A stretch of 64,000 nt of DNA from Gracilinema caldarium DSM 7334 (GTDB lineage: Bacteria; Spirochaetota; Spirochaetia; Treponematales; Breznakiellaceae), in NCBI RefSeq assembly GCF_000219725.1, contig NC_015732.1:620001-684000 (forward strand), read 5' to 3'. The position numbers and the translations under genes were made by a program. Shown piece by piece: positions 1 through 8,766 of the stretch; position 1 is the stretch's first letter, and each line of letters starts with the position of its first letter. Below the pieces are notes generated by a model, which saw nothing but the letters and a program-made list of their open reading frames with translations, ran no database searches and had not been told where the DNA came from.

Positions 1-679
<679 letters not shown>

Positions 680-2380
680 TTACTTACGCCCTTTGAACAG
701 GCTGAGCAGTCTGCTTAAAATGCCCCTCTTCTTACTAGAGCCTTCTTTTTGTTGAGCTGAAACCTTGGGCGTTGTTTTACTCTGCAGGGCTTTGCGGTTT
801 TTCCCTGCACTGGCTTTAGGTGCCCTTGTTCCTTCCTGAGCTTCAGATGATTCTGCCCGGTATTTACGTTTATAATAAGCAAGCCGTTCTTCAAACGTCA
901 GATGTGCCAGATTTGGTTTGGCTGCGGTTTTCTCACGGGGGGCAGGAGTCCCTGCAACTTGTCCCTGATCGTGACGCTGAGGCTGTCGGACTGGGTGTTG
1001 TCCGTTTTTCTCCTTTGCGACGGATGAACGGGAGGGCTGTTTCTTGGCCTTGCCTCTGCCCTCTGATAGAGCTTGCCCTTCACCTTCACCGGTGCGTACC
1101 GGTTTTTGCCGCATGGGTCGTCCATGGTCACGCCGTTCTTCCTTGGCTCTGCCCTTAGCCGGCCCTCTGCCGCGACCAGATCCGGATCGTTCATATCCGC
1201 TGTCATCATAGGTGTCGGTTCGGATATGCATGCCCTCACTTTTGTCTTCACCATAGAGCTCTTCCGAAGCGATCTGTGAGGGAATCTTGGCTCCCAGATA
1301 TTTTTCTATGGCCGGCAGTTCGTATACATCCTGTTCACTGGCCAGGCTGATAGCAATGCCGGTTTTCCCGGCCCGGGCTGTTCTGCCGATACGATGGACA
1401 TAGTTTTCCGCTTCATTTGGCAGGTCATAATTGATAACCATCGCAAGCCCTTCGATATCAAGGCCCCGGGCGGCCACATCGGTGGCTACCAGGTAGCGGG
1501 TCTTGCCGGCCTTTACATCATCAATAATCTTAAGCCGTTTCACCTGGGGCAGGTCGCCGATGATGAACTCACAGGGAATATCGTTAATCCTGAGCCGCTT
1601 TGCTACAATTTCTGCATATTTCTTGGTATTACAGAAAATAATAGCACTTTCAGGTTGCCGCTGTTTCAGGATGCCGAGGAGCAGTTTCATCTTCTCATCC
1701 CCGGGAACGTGATATAAAAGCTGTTCAATTTCATCAACCGTCACCTGTTCCGGGGTAATTTCAATTTCCAGAGGATCCTTGGTGTATTCCCAGGCAAGGT
1801 TTTTTACCCAGGCGTTCAGGGTGGCACTGAACAGCATGGTTTGCCGCCGGTCTACTGGGGGAACCACTTTAATGAGCTTCCGCAGATCCGGGTAAAAGCC
1901 CATATCAAACATCCGGTCTGCTTCATCCAATACGAGGAAGGCGAGATCCATCAGGTTCATCTGACCTGAGCCATTCAGATCCAAAACACGGCCAGGGGTT
2001 CCTATGAGAATTTGCACCGATTCCCGGAGCAGTTTCTGTTGATGAGCATAGCCCACGCCGCCGTAAAAACTGCCGATTTTAAAGGAGAGATATTTCCCGA
2101 TGCGTTTTGCCTCGTCTTCTACCTGAACCGCCAGTTCCCTGGTTGGAACCATAATAAGGGCTTTCTTGCCTGCCAGAAGTGGTTCTGTTAATAGCCGCTG
2201 GAAAATGACAATAAGATAGGCGGCTGTTTTCCCTGTCCCGGTCTGGGACTGAACATACAGGTCGTGGCCTCCAAAAGCGTTATTTAGCACCTGTTCCTGA
2301 ACAGGGGTGCAGGTTACGTAGCCTGCATCTGCAATACCCCGTTGGAGGTCGGGGTGTAAGGTAAGTTCTGTGAATTCCAT
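680..2380 (-). CDS. DEAD-box ATP-dependent RNA helicase, RhlE/RhlB-like, with basic C-terminal tail
   Basis: A cytosolic RNA helicase of 566 residues. Visible motifs are the Q motif TPVQEQ, motif I SQTGTGKT (residues 45-52), Ia PTRELAVQ, Ib GTPGR, DEAD as VLDEADRM, SAT, and motif VI HRIGRTARAG. The two RecA domains end near residue 380. The remaining ~180 residues are low-complexity and rich in Arg, Lys, Gly and Ser, a typical RNA-binding tail, ending in LLSLFKGRK. It leads an operon with the ABC-F ATPase, which fits roles in translation or ribosome assembly. No strong Shine-Dalgarno sequence is seen directly before the ATG. The specific helicase subtype cannot be settled from motifs alone. 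Confidence 0.93.
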   Translation of the reverse strand: MEFTELTLHPDLQRGIADAGYVTCTPVQEQVLNNAFGGHDLYVQSQTGTGKTAAYLIVIFQRLLTEPLLAGKKALIMVPTRELAVQVEDEAKRIGKYLSFKIGSFYGGVGYAHQQKLLRESVQILIGTPGRVLDLNGSGQMNLMDLAFLVLDEADRMFDMGFYPDLRKLIKVVPPVDRRQTMLFSATLNAWVKNLAWEYTKDPLEIEITPEQVTVDEIEQLLYHVPGDEKMKLLLGILKQRQPESAIIFCNTKKYAEIVAKRLRINDIPCEFIIGDLPQVKRLKIIDDVKAGKTRYLVATDVAARGLDIEGLAMVINYDLPNEAENYVHRIGRTARAGKTGIAISLASEQDVYELPAIEKYLGAKIPSQIASEELYGEDKSEGMHIRTDTYDDSGYERSGSGRGRGPAKGRAKEERRDHGRPMRQKPVRTGEGEGQALSEGRGKAKKQPSRSSVAKEKNGQHPVRQPQRHDQGQVAGTPAPREKTAAKPNLAHLTFEERLAYYKRKYRAESSEAQEGTRAPKASAGKNRKALQSKTTPKVSAQQKEGSSKKRGILSRLLSLFKGRK

Positions 2381-2442
2381 GTCTATACAATATATACCTT
2401 TTTTTCAACAATATGAAAAGACCAGCTACAACATGTCAATAT

Positions 2443-2471
2443 TTGCAAAACTATTGATTAAAAATTAAACT
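2443..2471 (+). promoter_or_regulatory. Candidate sigma-70 promoter for the glycosyltransferase operon
   Basis: TTGCAA at 2443-2448 and TAAACT at 2466-2471 are separated by 17 bases. They lie in the AT-rich divergent gap between the helicase gene and the glycosyltransferase genes. The match is only moderate. Confidence 0.35.
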
Positions 2472-2490
2472 ATCTGGCAGGGGGACTACC

Positions 2491-3837
2491 ATGGCAACAG
2501 TAGCTCAAAAACCTCTTGCATGGATTACGGCGGCCGATATGGGGCTGGGTCACAAGCGGGCCGCATGGCCTCTGGCCCCCTTTGGAAAAGGGGGCGTCAT
2601 CATTGCAGGCAGTGATGCAAACACCGATCCGGATGAACTTGCCCTCTGGAATCGGCTCCGGCATACCTACGAAAGCCTTTCCCGAATTAAAAGCTGGCCG
2701 GTGGTGGGCAATGCCCTCTTTGGTATTATGGATGCCCTCATGGCCATTCCAACAGCCTATCCTTTCCGGGATCTTTCCAAGCCCACCATCCAGAATACCT
2801 TTGTTGATAAGCTCGTAGCCAAAGGGCTCTGCCGCACCTTTATCCGGCAGGCCCAATCGGAACCACTGCCTATCGTTACCACCTTTTACGCCCAGGCCAT
2901 TGCCGCAGAAAAGGCGGGGCTTAAGCGCATTTACTGTGTTATTACCGATACGGACCTGAACCGGGTCTGGGTGGCGGCCAATCCAAAAGAAAGCCGGATC
3001 GAATATTTTGTACCCTGCGGCAGAGCCCTCAGGCGGCTGAAACAGTATGGTGTGCCGGATGAACGCATTTATATGACCGGTTTTCCTTTACCCCTGGATT
3101 TGACAGGTGATGAGGACCTCTCAATCCTTCGCAGCGATCTGGGGCTGCGACTTGCCCGGCTTGACCCGCAAAACCGTTTCTGGCCCCTCCATGTTTACTC
3201 GGTGGAACATTTTCTGGGTAAGGAATATTGCCCAGAAAAGCGGGGTCGGGAAGTGGGGCCCCTCACTATTACCTTTGCAGTAGGCGGCGCCGGAGCCCAG
3301 AAAGAAATCGGTGCTACGGTTCTGCACGCCCTGGCGCCTCGGCTTTCCGATGGTTCCTTCCGACTGAACCTGGTGGCAGGTAAACGCCCTGAGGTGGCGG
3401 TCTATTTTAGGGACCAATTGGAAACACTCCGCAGTAAACATCCCGAAGCGGCAGATTCGGTCACCATCGTCTTTAACCCGGAAGATGCCGGTTATTTTGC
3501 TGAATTTGCCACAATCCTCCATGATACGGATGTACTCTGGACCAAACCAAGTGAGCTTTCTTTTTATGCCGGTCTTGGTATTCCCATTATTATGGCACCG
3601 CCCATCGGCTCTCAGGAGGTTCATAACCGGGAGTGGCTTATGGAAATTCAAGGGGGCTTTGATCAGAAAGACCCCGAATATGCCCATGAGTGGCTCTGGG
3701 ACCTGCTGAAGGAAGGCCGCTTGGCTGAATGTGCCTGGGATGGGTTTCTTAAAGCGCGAAAATATGGTACCTACAAAATTGCAGAAATTTTAAAAACCGG
3801 CACCATGCAACGGGAAACCAGTCCGTTGAAACGGTAG
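2491..3837 (+). CDS. Putative GT-B fold glycosyltransferase, distant MGDG-synthase (GT28) relative
   Basis: A 448-residue protein, probably cytosolic or membrane-peripheral. Its N-terminus carries a glycine/histidine loop (MGLGHKRAA, residues 17-25), which resembles the acceptor-side loop of GT28 enzymes. The C-terminal half has a GGAGAQKE segment near residue 270 and a donor-site-like stretch (WTKPSELSFYAGLGIPIIM, about residues 350-370). The ATG has an AGGGGG ribosome site. Four bases separate it from a second glycosyltransferase, so the two probably act in one glycolipid route. It is much more divergent than its neighbour and the donor and acceptor are not predictable. A non-catalytic partner role is possible. 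Confidence 0.6.
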   Translation: MATVAQKPLAWITAADMGLGHKRAAWPLAPFGKGGVIIAGSDANTDPDELALWNRLRHTYESLSRIKSWPVVGNALFGIMDALMAIPTAYPFRDLSKPTIQNTFVDKLVAKGLCRTFIRQAQSEPLPIVTTFYAQAIAAEKAGLKRIYCVITDTDLNRVWVAANPKESRIEYFVPCGRALRRLKQYGVPDERIYMTGFPLPLDLTGDEDLSILRSDLGLRLARLDPQNRFWPLHVYSVEHFLGKEYCPEKRGREVGPLTITFAVGGAGAQKEIGATVLHALAPRLSDGSFRLNLVAGKRPEVAVYFRDQLETLRSKHPEAADSVTIVFNPEDAGYFAEFATILHDTDVLWTKPSELSFYAGLGIPIIMAPPIGSQEVHNREWLMEIQGGFDQKDPEYAHEWLWDLLKEGRLAECAWDGFLKARKYGTYKIAEILKTGTMQRETSPLKR

Positions 3838-3840
3838 AAT

Positions 3841-4977
3841 ATGTCCAACATACTAATTGCGATGATCGAGGTGGGCTTTGGCCATAAGGGGCCAGCTCTT
3901 GTCATACAGGAAGCCCTGGAATCCGCATTTCCCGGAAAGCACCGCATCAATGTGATCGATTTTCCCGCTGTTGCAGGGGCCCACAGAACCGACAGAGCTA
4001 TAAAGGCAGCCTGGGATACGGCTCTACAACACCCCTGGATGGTTCGTGCTTCCTATGCTTTTATGGAAGCAGTCTATCCCTGGAGTAGCAAGGTGCTTTA
4101 CCCCTTTATTGCTGATTTTTATATCCGGGGCGGCCAGTATCTAGCTGAGGATCCACCTGACCTCTTTATCAGCACCCATCCCATGTGTTCCCTGGTAGCC
4201 GCCGAAGCCCGCCGCTGCTACGGCCTTCAGTTTCCCATTGTAAATGATGTTGTGGACCCCTTCGATGGCTACAGCCTCTGGGCTGAACAAAGTGCAGATC
4301 TCTTTTTAGTACATTCTGAGCAGAGCCGGGATCTTCTTAAAAGCCACCATATTGATGAACAGCGCATCAAACTGGTGCCCTATCCCCAGCTTCCTGCGAT
4401 GTCTATTCCAGAAAGGACCACCGATGAGCTTCGTGCGATTTATGGTCTTGATCCACAAGGGACAGAAACCAAACCGGTAGTTCTTGTTACCAGTGGAGCC
4501 CAAGGCCTTGGAAAGGCTTATTCCTTTGCGATCCGGGCCTATCTTGAAGGATATCCTGTGGACTTTCTTGTGGTGACTGGAAAAAACACCCGTTTGTTTC
4601 AACAACTAGAAACAATCCTTTATGCGAACAAGCATAAAAAGCTTCCTGGCAAACTAATACCTCTTTCCTTTGCTACTTCTATGGCTGAGCTCTATAGTCT
4701 CTGTGATATGGTAGTCGGAAAGGCTGGTGCTTCAACCTGTATGGAAACGCTGTTTCATAAAAAGCCTCTGATCTGCATCGAATGGGCAGGTCAAAATGAT
4801 TATAAAATTATCCAGTTTCTTCTCGAGAACCAGCTTGGTAGTTTTACCAGCCGGTATCATGACTGGATACAACTTCTTATAAAACCGCCAATATATAAAA
4901 AATATGATGCAGAATTTTCTAACCATGGTATACTACAGGAGTTGAGGAGCTTCCATGCTGTTTCTGGATCGATGTGA
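3841..4977 (+). CDS. MGDG synthase/UgtP-like glycosyltransferase (GT28), probable diacylglycerol glycosyltransferase
   Basis: A 378-residue GT-B protein. It opens with an MGDG-synthase-type loop (VGFGHKGPA, residues 12-20). The N-terminal domain holds the acceptor region FISTHPMCSLVAAEA, and the C-terminal domain has the donor segment LCDMVVGKAGASTCMETL followed by PLICIEW. Family members transfer sugar from UDP- or GDP-sugars to diacylglycerol at the inner membrane face. Spirochaetes often carry glycosyl-diacylglycerols, which fits, but the sugar is unknown. It overlaps the next gene by 23 bases and sits four bases after its paralogue. No signal peptide is seen. Confidence 0.78.
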   Translation: MSNILIAMIEVGFGHKGPALVIQEALESAFPGKHRINVIDFPAVAGAHRTDRAIKAAWDTALQHPWMVRASYAFMEAVYPWSSKVLYPFIADFYIRGGQYLAEDPPDLFISTHPMCSLVAAEARRCYGLQFPIVNDVVDPFDGYSLWAEQSADLFLVHSEQSRDLLKSHHIDEQRIKLVPYPQLPAMSIPERTTDELRAIYGLDPQGTETKPVVLVTSGAQGLGKAYSFAIRAYLEGYPVDFLVVTGKNTRLFQQLETILYANKHKKLPGKLIPLSFATSMAELYSLCDMVVGKAGASTCMETLFHKKPLICIEWAGQNDYKIIQFLLENQLGSFTSRYHDWIQLLIKPPIYKKYDAEFSNHGILQELRSFHAVSGSM

Positions 4978-5854
4978 CGGAGTACAGGTTAAAGGATTAA
5001 ATCCCTTTCAAAAGGTGATTCCCTATATTATGACTACCCGCAATGGGGCGGCGGTTTATTTTTCTGAGGATGTCGATATTGAACCGGCGATGCATCTAGT
5101 AAAACGAATGAATGAATCAGAGCACACCACAAAGTATACCCTCTTTTCAGTAGTACTAACCGCAATAGCCCGGGTTTTAGAAGAAAAACCCCATTTGAAT
5201 CGTTTTGTGATGGGTAAACATGTGTATCAGCGGAACTATAGGTCCATTTCTTTTATTGTAAAAAAGGCCCTCACTGAAGATGCCCGGGAAACCGATGCAA
5301 AGGTATACTTTGACCCAGGCGAAACTCTATCCACTGTGGCTGACAAGGTCCAAAACGCTATCGCATTAGCCCAAAGCGAAGTCTTAAGCCCCGATGAAAA
5401 GGAAATGTACGTTCTTTCCGCCATACCCGGAGGATATCGTCTTGCCACAGGTCTCTTTCGTCTTCTCGAACGTTTTAATCTGGCTCCGGCTTCTATGATC
5501 CACTCAGATCCGCTCTATACCTCTGTTTATGTGGCGAACCTGGCAAGCCTGAATTTGCCGGCACCCTATCATCACCTCTATGAATGGGGTACCGCTTCGG
5601 TCTTTGTTGTTATGGGTAAAATTGAACGGAGGCTTGTAACCCGAAAAGATGGTACAGTACAACAACGCCGTTTTATGAATTTTAAAATCACCCTTGATGA
5701 GCGTATTTCCGAAGGGCTCTACTTTGCAAGGGCTATCGATCTCTTCCGCTGCTATATGGCAAACCCTGCAGTGCTGCAAACATCCTCAAAACAAAGCGAA
5801 GGGGTTCCTGAAACCGTCCAGGAACCCCTCCCTATAGCCGCATCTCTTTCGTAA
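4955..5854 (+). CDS. Stand-alone 2-oxoacid dehydrogenase E2/CAT-fold acyltransferase-like protein
   Basis: A 299-residue protein with the catalytic-domain fold of E2 acyltransferases and chloramphenicol acetyltransferase. It lacks lipoyl and E1-binding domains. The start is supported by GAGGAG just upstream, and it overlaps the preceding glycosyltransferase. The E2 active-site motif DHRxxDG appears as DERISEG near residue 250, so the catalytic histidine and aspartate positions both hold Glu. As I recall, some stand-alone relatives also have DER but keep DG followed by His; here that position is Leu. The last ~30 residues are low-complexity and are encoded across a perfect hairpin. Its position in a glycosyltransferase operon suggests lipid or glycan acylation or a structural role, not pyruvate dehydrogenase. 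The function is unknown. Confidence 0.7.
   Translation: MLFLDRCDGVQVKGLNPFQKVIPYIMTTRNGAAVYFSEDVDIEPAMHLVKRMNESEHTTKYTLFSVVLTAIARVLEEKPHLNRFVMGKHVYQRNYRSISFIVKKALTEDARETDAKVYFDPGETLSTVADKVQNAIALAQSEVLSPDEKEMYVLSAIPGGYRLATGLFRLLERFNLAPASMIHSDPLYTSVYVANLASLNLPAPYHHLYEWGTASVFVVMGKIERRLVTRKDGTVQQRRFMNFKITLDERISEGLYFARAIDLFRCYMANPAVLQTSSKQSEGVPETVQEPLPIAASLS
5801..5828 (-). terminator. Hairpin inside the 3' end of the E2-like gene, probably terminating the hsp20 operon
   Basis: A perfect 10-bp stem (GGGGTTCCTG/CAGGAACCCC) with an 8-base loop. It lies within the last codons of the plus-strand gene. Read on the minus strand it is followed by a T-rich stretch (TTCGCTTTGTTTTG). It therefore suits termination of the convergent hsp20 transcript better than that of its host gene. 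Confidence 0.6.
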
Positions 5855-5863
5855 GAGGCGCTC

Positions 5864-6223
5864 TTATTTAATTTCGATCTTCCGGGGCTTAGCCGCTTCT
5901 TTGATACTGAGGGTTAAGAGCAGGATTCCGTCGTTCATCACCGCCTGGATCTTATCCCGGTCGATGGTTTCATCGATGATAAACCGTTTATGATATTCGC
6001 CGGTCTGCCGTTCCCGAATCAGGTAGGTCCCTTCGGGACTTACCATAGCGGGTTTCCCTTTAATCACGAGCTCGTTCTTTTCTACACTAACCTCAATCCC
6101 ATCCTTGTCTACCCCGGGCATTTCTACCCGAACCAGGATCTGGCCGTTATCTTCGCAGATACTGCAGGCCGGTTGAACAGTCCGTACCTTCTGTTCCTGT
6201 TTCTTTTCCATAACCTCGTTCAT
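5864..6223 (-). CDS. Small heat shock protein (Hsp20/alpha-crystallin), second gene of pair
   Basis: A 119-residue ATP-independent holdase chaperone. The alpha-crystallin domain begins with ILVRVEMPGVDKDGIEVSVEKNELVIKGK and ends with DGILLLTLSIKE, with an IEIK tail. The ATG at 6221-6223 is preferred because GGAGG lies seven bases upstream; a longer reading starting six codons earlier would bury that site. The N-terminal arm is very short and charged. It is the downstream member of an operon, 23 bases after the first hsp20. The two paralogues are well diverged, which suggests hetero-oligomers or different clients rather than a recent duplication. Confidence 0.92.
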   Translation of the reverse strand: MNEVMEKKQEQKVRTVQPACSICEDNGQILVRVEMPGVDKDGIEVSVEKNELVIKGKPAMVSPEGTYLIRERQTGEYHKRFIIDETIDRDKIQAVMNDGILLLTLSIKEAAKPRKIEIK

Positions 6224-6246
6224 AGCCTTCCTCCTTCTCATCCTTT

Positions 6247-6702
6247 TTATTTAACCTGAACAGCAATCTGCCGGGGTTTCAATTCTTCTTTCTTGCCGAT
6301 GCTGACCGTCAGTACCCCGTTTTTCAGTTCTGCCTTGACCTTGTCCGGATCAGCCGCAACAGGTAAGGAGATGGTCCTGCGGAAGGAGCCTTCCCAGGTT
6401 TCCTTTCTGAAGAACCGCTTCTTATCCTTGGATTCCTTGGTCTCCTTCTTTTCCCCTTCGATGGTGATCACATTGTTTTCCACAGTCAGGTTGATGTCCT
6501 TCTTGTCTACCCCGGGGAGATCTACGGTCAGGGTATATCCCTCATTGGTTTCCACGAGATCCACCGCAGGGGCGAGGGCCCGGTCCAAGAGGCCCATGTT
6601 GTCAAAACCAAAGTCGAACCAGCGGCTCAACTCTCTTTGCAGTCGATCCAGTTCTTCTACCGGATCAAGTTCAGAGGGTCGATTACGTAACATAAGGTTC
6701 AT
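6247..6702 (-). CDS. Small heat shock protein (Hsp20/alpha-crystallin), first gene of pair
   Basis: A 151-residue Hsp20 holdase. An N-terminal arm (about 45 residues, with EELDRLQRELSRWFDFGF) precedes the alpha-crystallin domain, which includes YTLTVDLPGVDKKDINLTVENN and the closing LKNGVLTVSIGKKEE. There is no C-terminal IxI motif, but the tail reads RQIAVQVK. AGGAGGT lies seven bases before the ATG. The gene leads the operon and is preceded on the minus strand by a sigma-54-type promoter about 85 bases upstream, so stress or nutrient signals acting through an enhancer-binding protein are the likely control. No CIRCE element was seen. Confidence 0.94.
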   Translation of the reverse strand: MNLMLRNRPSELDPVEELDRLQRELSRWFDFGFDNMGLLDRALAPAVDLVETNEGYTLTVDLPGVDKKDINLTVENNVITIEGEKKETKESKDKKRFFRKETWEGSFRRTISLPVAADPDKVKAELKNGVLTVSIGKKEELKPRQIAVQVK

Positions 6703-6789
6703 AGCGTACCTCCTTGCATCTCAAGATGTGGTGAGCCTCTTTGAACCCTATCGGGGCTCTAAGGGCTCTTTTGTTTTCATAAATATAAT

Positions 6790-6806
6790 AGCAAAATTCG
6801 TGCCAA
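6790..6806 (-). promoter_or_regulatory. Sigma-54 (-24/-12) promoter of the hsp20 operon
   Basis: On the minus strand the sequence reads TTGGCACGAATTTTGCT. This matches the sigma-54 consensus TGGCAC-N5-TTGCW at every fixed position, with correct GG-to-GC spacing. Transcription would start near 6779, giving a leader of about 75 bases before the hsp20 ATG. The other 6703-7101 sequence is AT-rich non-coding DNA. Confidence 0.72.
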
Positions 6807-6953
6807 GTTTTTTATATGGGTGATGGGATAGTTGAAATCGTATATTATTATATAATAAGAAAATATATTTATATATTGATGGAGGGGTTCTCTTTCCAGT
6901 ACCATAGGTGCTTAACGAATCTATGCAGTTTATGGTCAATTTTGCTCAATAGA

Positions 6954-6988
6954 GTCATTATGATACATTTCAAGTGTGTTATTATGAC
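6954..6988. promoter_or_regulatory. 35-bp imperfect palindrome between hsp20 and the radical SAM gene
   Basis: The ends are GTCAT and ATGAC, and 13 of the 17 base pairs are complementary about a central C (6971). It lies about 170 bases upstream of the hsp20 start point, a normal distance for a sigma-54 enhancer site. It also overlaps a weak plus-strand promoter (TTTCAA/TATTAT). Which gene it serves is undecided. Confidence 0.4.
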
Positions 6989-7101
6989 CTATTATTATTT
7001 ATTTTTAAAATAAGCCCTGGGTCGCTCTGACGCAGTAAAACATAACGCAGGAACAGGCCCCTTGCACGAAAGGCCTGAAAGGGCACATACTCTCACAATC
7101 C

Positions 7102-8766
7102 ATGACAGAGTATTCCCTGATTTTTATATCCATACATTGTGAACAGAGTCCCGATGCGGTAGCCCTCGGGGCCGCCTCGGTGGCGTCCTTTGTTCAGGCT
7201 CGGTTCACCAGGATTCGCATCCTTGATGCCTATGTTGACGAAAGCCCATCACAGATTTTTGAGCGGCTTTTCCGGCTTTGTTCGGGCGCTTCGGGCCCCC
7301 CAGAAACGCTTGGTCCCCAGGAGGCTCACAGACAGGTTGTGGGTTTTTCCCTCTATAGCTGGAATCGGAAACTGAGCCTGACCGTAGCTGCGCTTTGCCG
7401 GGAAGCCTTCCCTGATTGTTTTCTCGTTGCGGGGGGGCCCGAAGTAAGCGCCCGGCCCGAAGGGCTGAGTACCACCGAAGGCGGCCCCTTTTCTGTGTTA
7501 ATCCGAGGAGAAGGTGAATCGGCTTTCCAAAAGGTTCTAGAAGCCTGGTCTGCTGGTATAGCCCCATGCCAGACAATCATAGATGGGAAAACCGAAGATA
7601 TAACTCAACTTCCTTCTCCCTGGCTTTCAGGACTCCTTAAAGGCAAAACAACTGCATTGTGGGAACTTGCACGGGGCTGTCCCTATGCATGTAGCTACTG
7701 TTATGAATCCAAAGGAAACCATCGTCTCCGCTATATATCAGAAGAACGTTTTCATCAGGAGCTGGATTATTTTGTACAAAAACAGATGCACTCTGTTTTT
7801 GTCCTGGATCCGACCTTTAATGCAAACAATAAACGAACACTCCAGATTTTAGACCGTCTTATCGAAAAGGCCCCCAATATTCATTGGCATTTCGAGGTTC
7901 GCGCAGAGCTTCTAAACCGGGATCAGGCTCGGCGTTTTGCCCAGTTGGGAGCTTCCCTGCAGATTGGCCTTCAGACCGCAGATCCGGAGGTTTCTGCCCG
8001 GCTTAACCGTCCGCTGGAACTAGCAAAATTTAAACAGAAAATCGATATACTAAACCAGGAAGGGGTTGTTTTTGGTCTTGATCTCATCTATGGTCTCCCT
8101 GGAGATACCCTTGAGGGCTTTTTGGAAAGCCTTAATGTTGCCATCAACCTTTATCCAAATCATCTGGATATCTTCAGGCTTGCGATCCTTCCCGGTACGG
8201 TTCTCGCTGAAGAAGCTTCACACTATGATATGAACTATGAAACCGAGCCTCCCTATACCCTCCGTTCCAGTGCCAGTTTTTCTCGCCAAGATATGGACAG
8301 GGCAGAACGTTTGGCCAGGGCGGTGGATTTCTTCTATAACAAGGGCCGAGCTGTACCCTGGTTTAACCAGGTACTCTATCCGCTCCATAAAACGCCTGCC
8401 CAGCTGTTTCTGCTCTTTGCAAATTTTATGGATGCAAAAAAGAAACCCTGGGATGCAAACGTAGATCCTTCATATCCCGCCTCTCGGGAAGCTATTATAC
8501 TCGAATTCCTCCATGGTTTATTTGAAAAGCAAAAGTTAGACTACCTGCTCCCGGCGGTTTGGGATGTAGTCCGTTTCCATGGCGCCTGGGCTCGGGCTTT
8601 GGCAGAGGGCATTACCACCACGATAGACTGCAACTACGATCCGGATCAGCTTTTTGGGGCCGGTGTTCTGGACTTGGAAGAGTTCTGTGCTTTGGCAGAT
8701 ATGAATCCTACGAGAATCCGAGTAAAACCGGGTAGAAATGAACCAGAGGTAAGTATCATATCATGA
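7102..8766 (+). CDS. B12-binding-domain radical SAM protein (DUF4080-like)
   Basis: A 554-residue cytosolic iron-sulfur enzyme. Residues 1-160 form a Rossmann-type cobalamin-binding-like domain with VAGGPEVSARP. A radical SAM barrel follows; its cluster motif is CPYACSYC (CxxxCxxC), and it contains LQIGLQTADPEV and LIYGLPGDTLEGF. A C-terminal domain of ~150 residues resembles DUF4080. The substrate is unknown. The canonical cobalamin DxHxxG motif is not evident, so cobalamin use is uncertain. The ribosome site before the ATG is weak. A 6-bp hairpin (7054-7077) sits in the leader. Its stop overlaps the ClC gene start by four bases, indicating coupled translation. Confidence 0.85.
   Translation: MTEYSLIFISIHCEQSPDAVALGAASVASFVQARFTRIRILDAYVDESPSQIFERLFRLCSGASGPPETLGPQEAHRQVVGFSLYSWNRKLSLTVAALCREAFPDCFLVAGGPEVSARPEGLSTTEGGPFSVLIRGEGESAFQKVLEAWSAGIAPCQTIIDGKTEDITQLPSPWLSGLLKGKTTALWELARGCPYACSYCYESKGNHRLRYISEERFHQELDYFVQKQMHSVFVLDPTFNANNKRTLQILDRLIEKAPNIHWHFEVRAELLNRDQARRFAQLGASLQIGLQTADPEVSARLNRPLELAKFKQKIDILNQEGVVFGLDLIYGLPGDTLEGFLESLNVAINLYPNHLDIFRLAILPGTVLAEEASHYDMNYETEPPYTLRSSASFSRQDMDRAERLARAVDFFYNKGRAVPWFNQVLYPLHKTPAQLFLLFANFMDAKKKPWDANVDPSYPASREAIILEFLHGLFEKQKLDYLLPAVWDVVRFHGAWARALAEGITTTIDCNYDPDQLFGAGVLDLEEFCALADMNPTRIRVKPGRNEPEVSIIS

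Noticed and set aside
820-1158. Plus-strand open frame opposite the helicase tail
   Set aside because: It is antisense to a clear DEAD-box gene, has no ribosome site and shows no recognisable domain.
4955-5854. E2 subunit of a pyruvate or branched-chain dehydrogenase
   Set aside because: There are no lipoyl or E1-binding domains, the catalytic His is absent, and the neighbours are glycosyltransferases.
7016-7101. Possible riboswitch in the leader of the radical SAM gene (G/C-rich, with a CAGGCC/GGCCTG hairpin)
   Set aside because: I compared it by eye with cobalamin, fluoride, c-di-GMP, guanidine and THF riboswitch cores and found no matching conserved segments. Only the short hairpin is supported.
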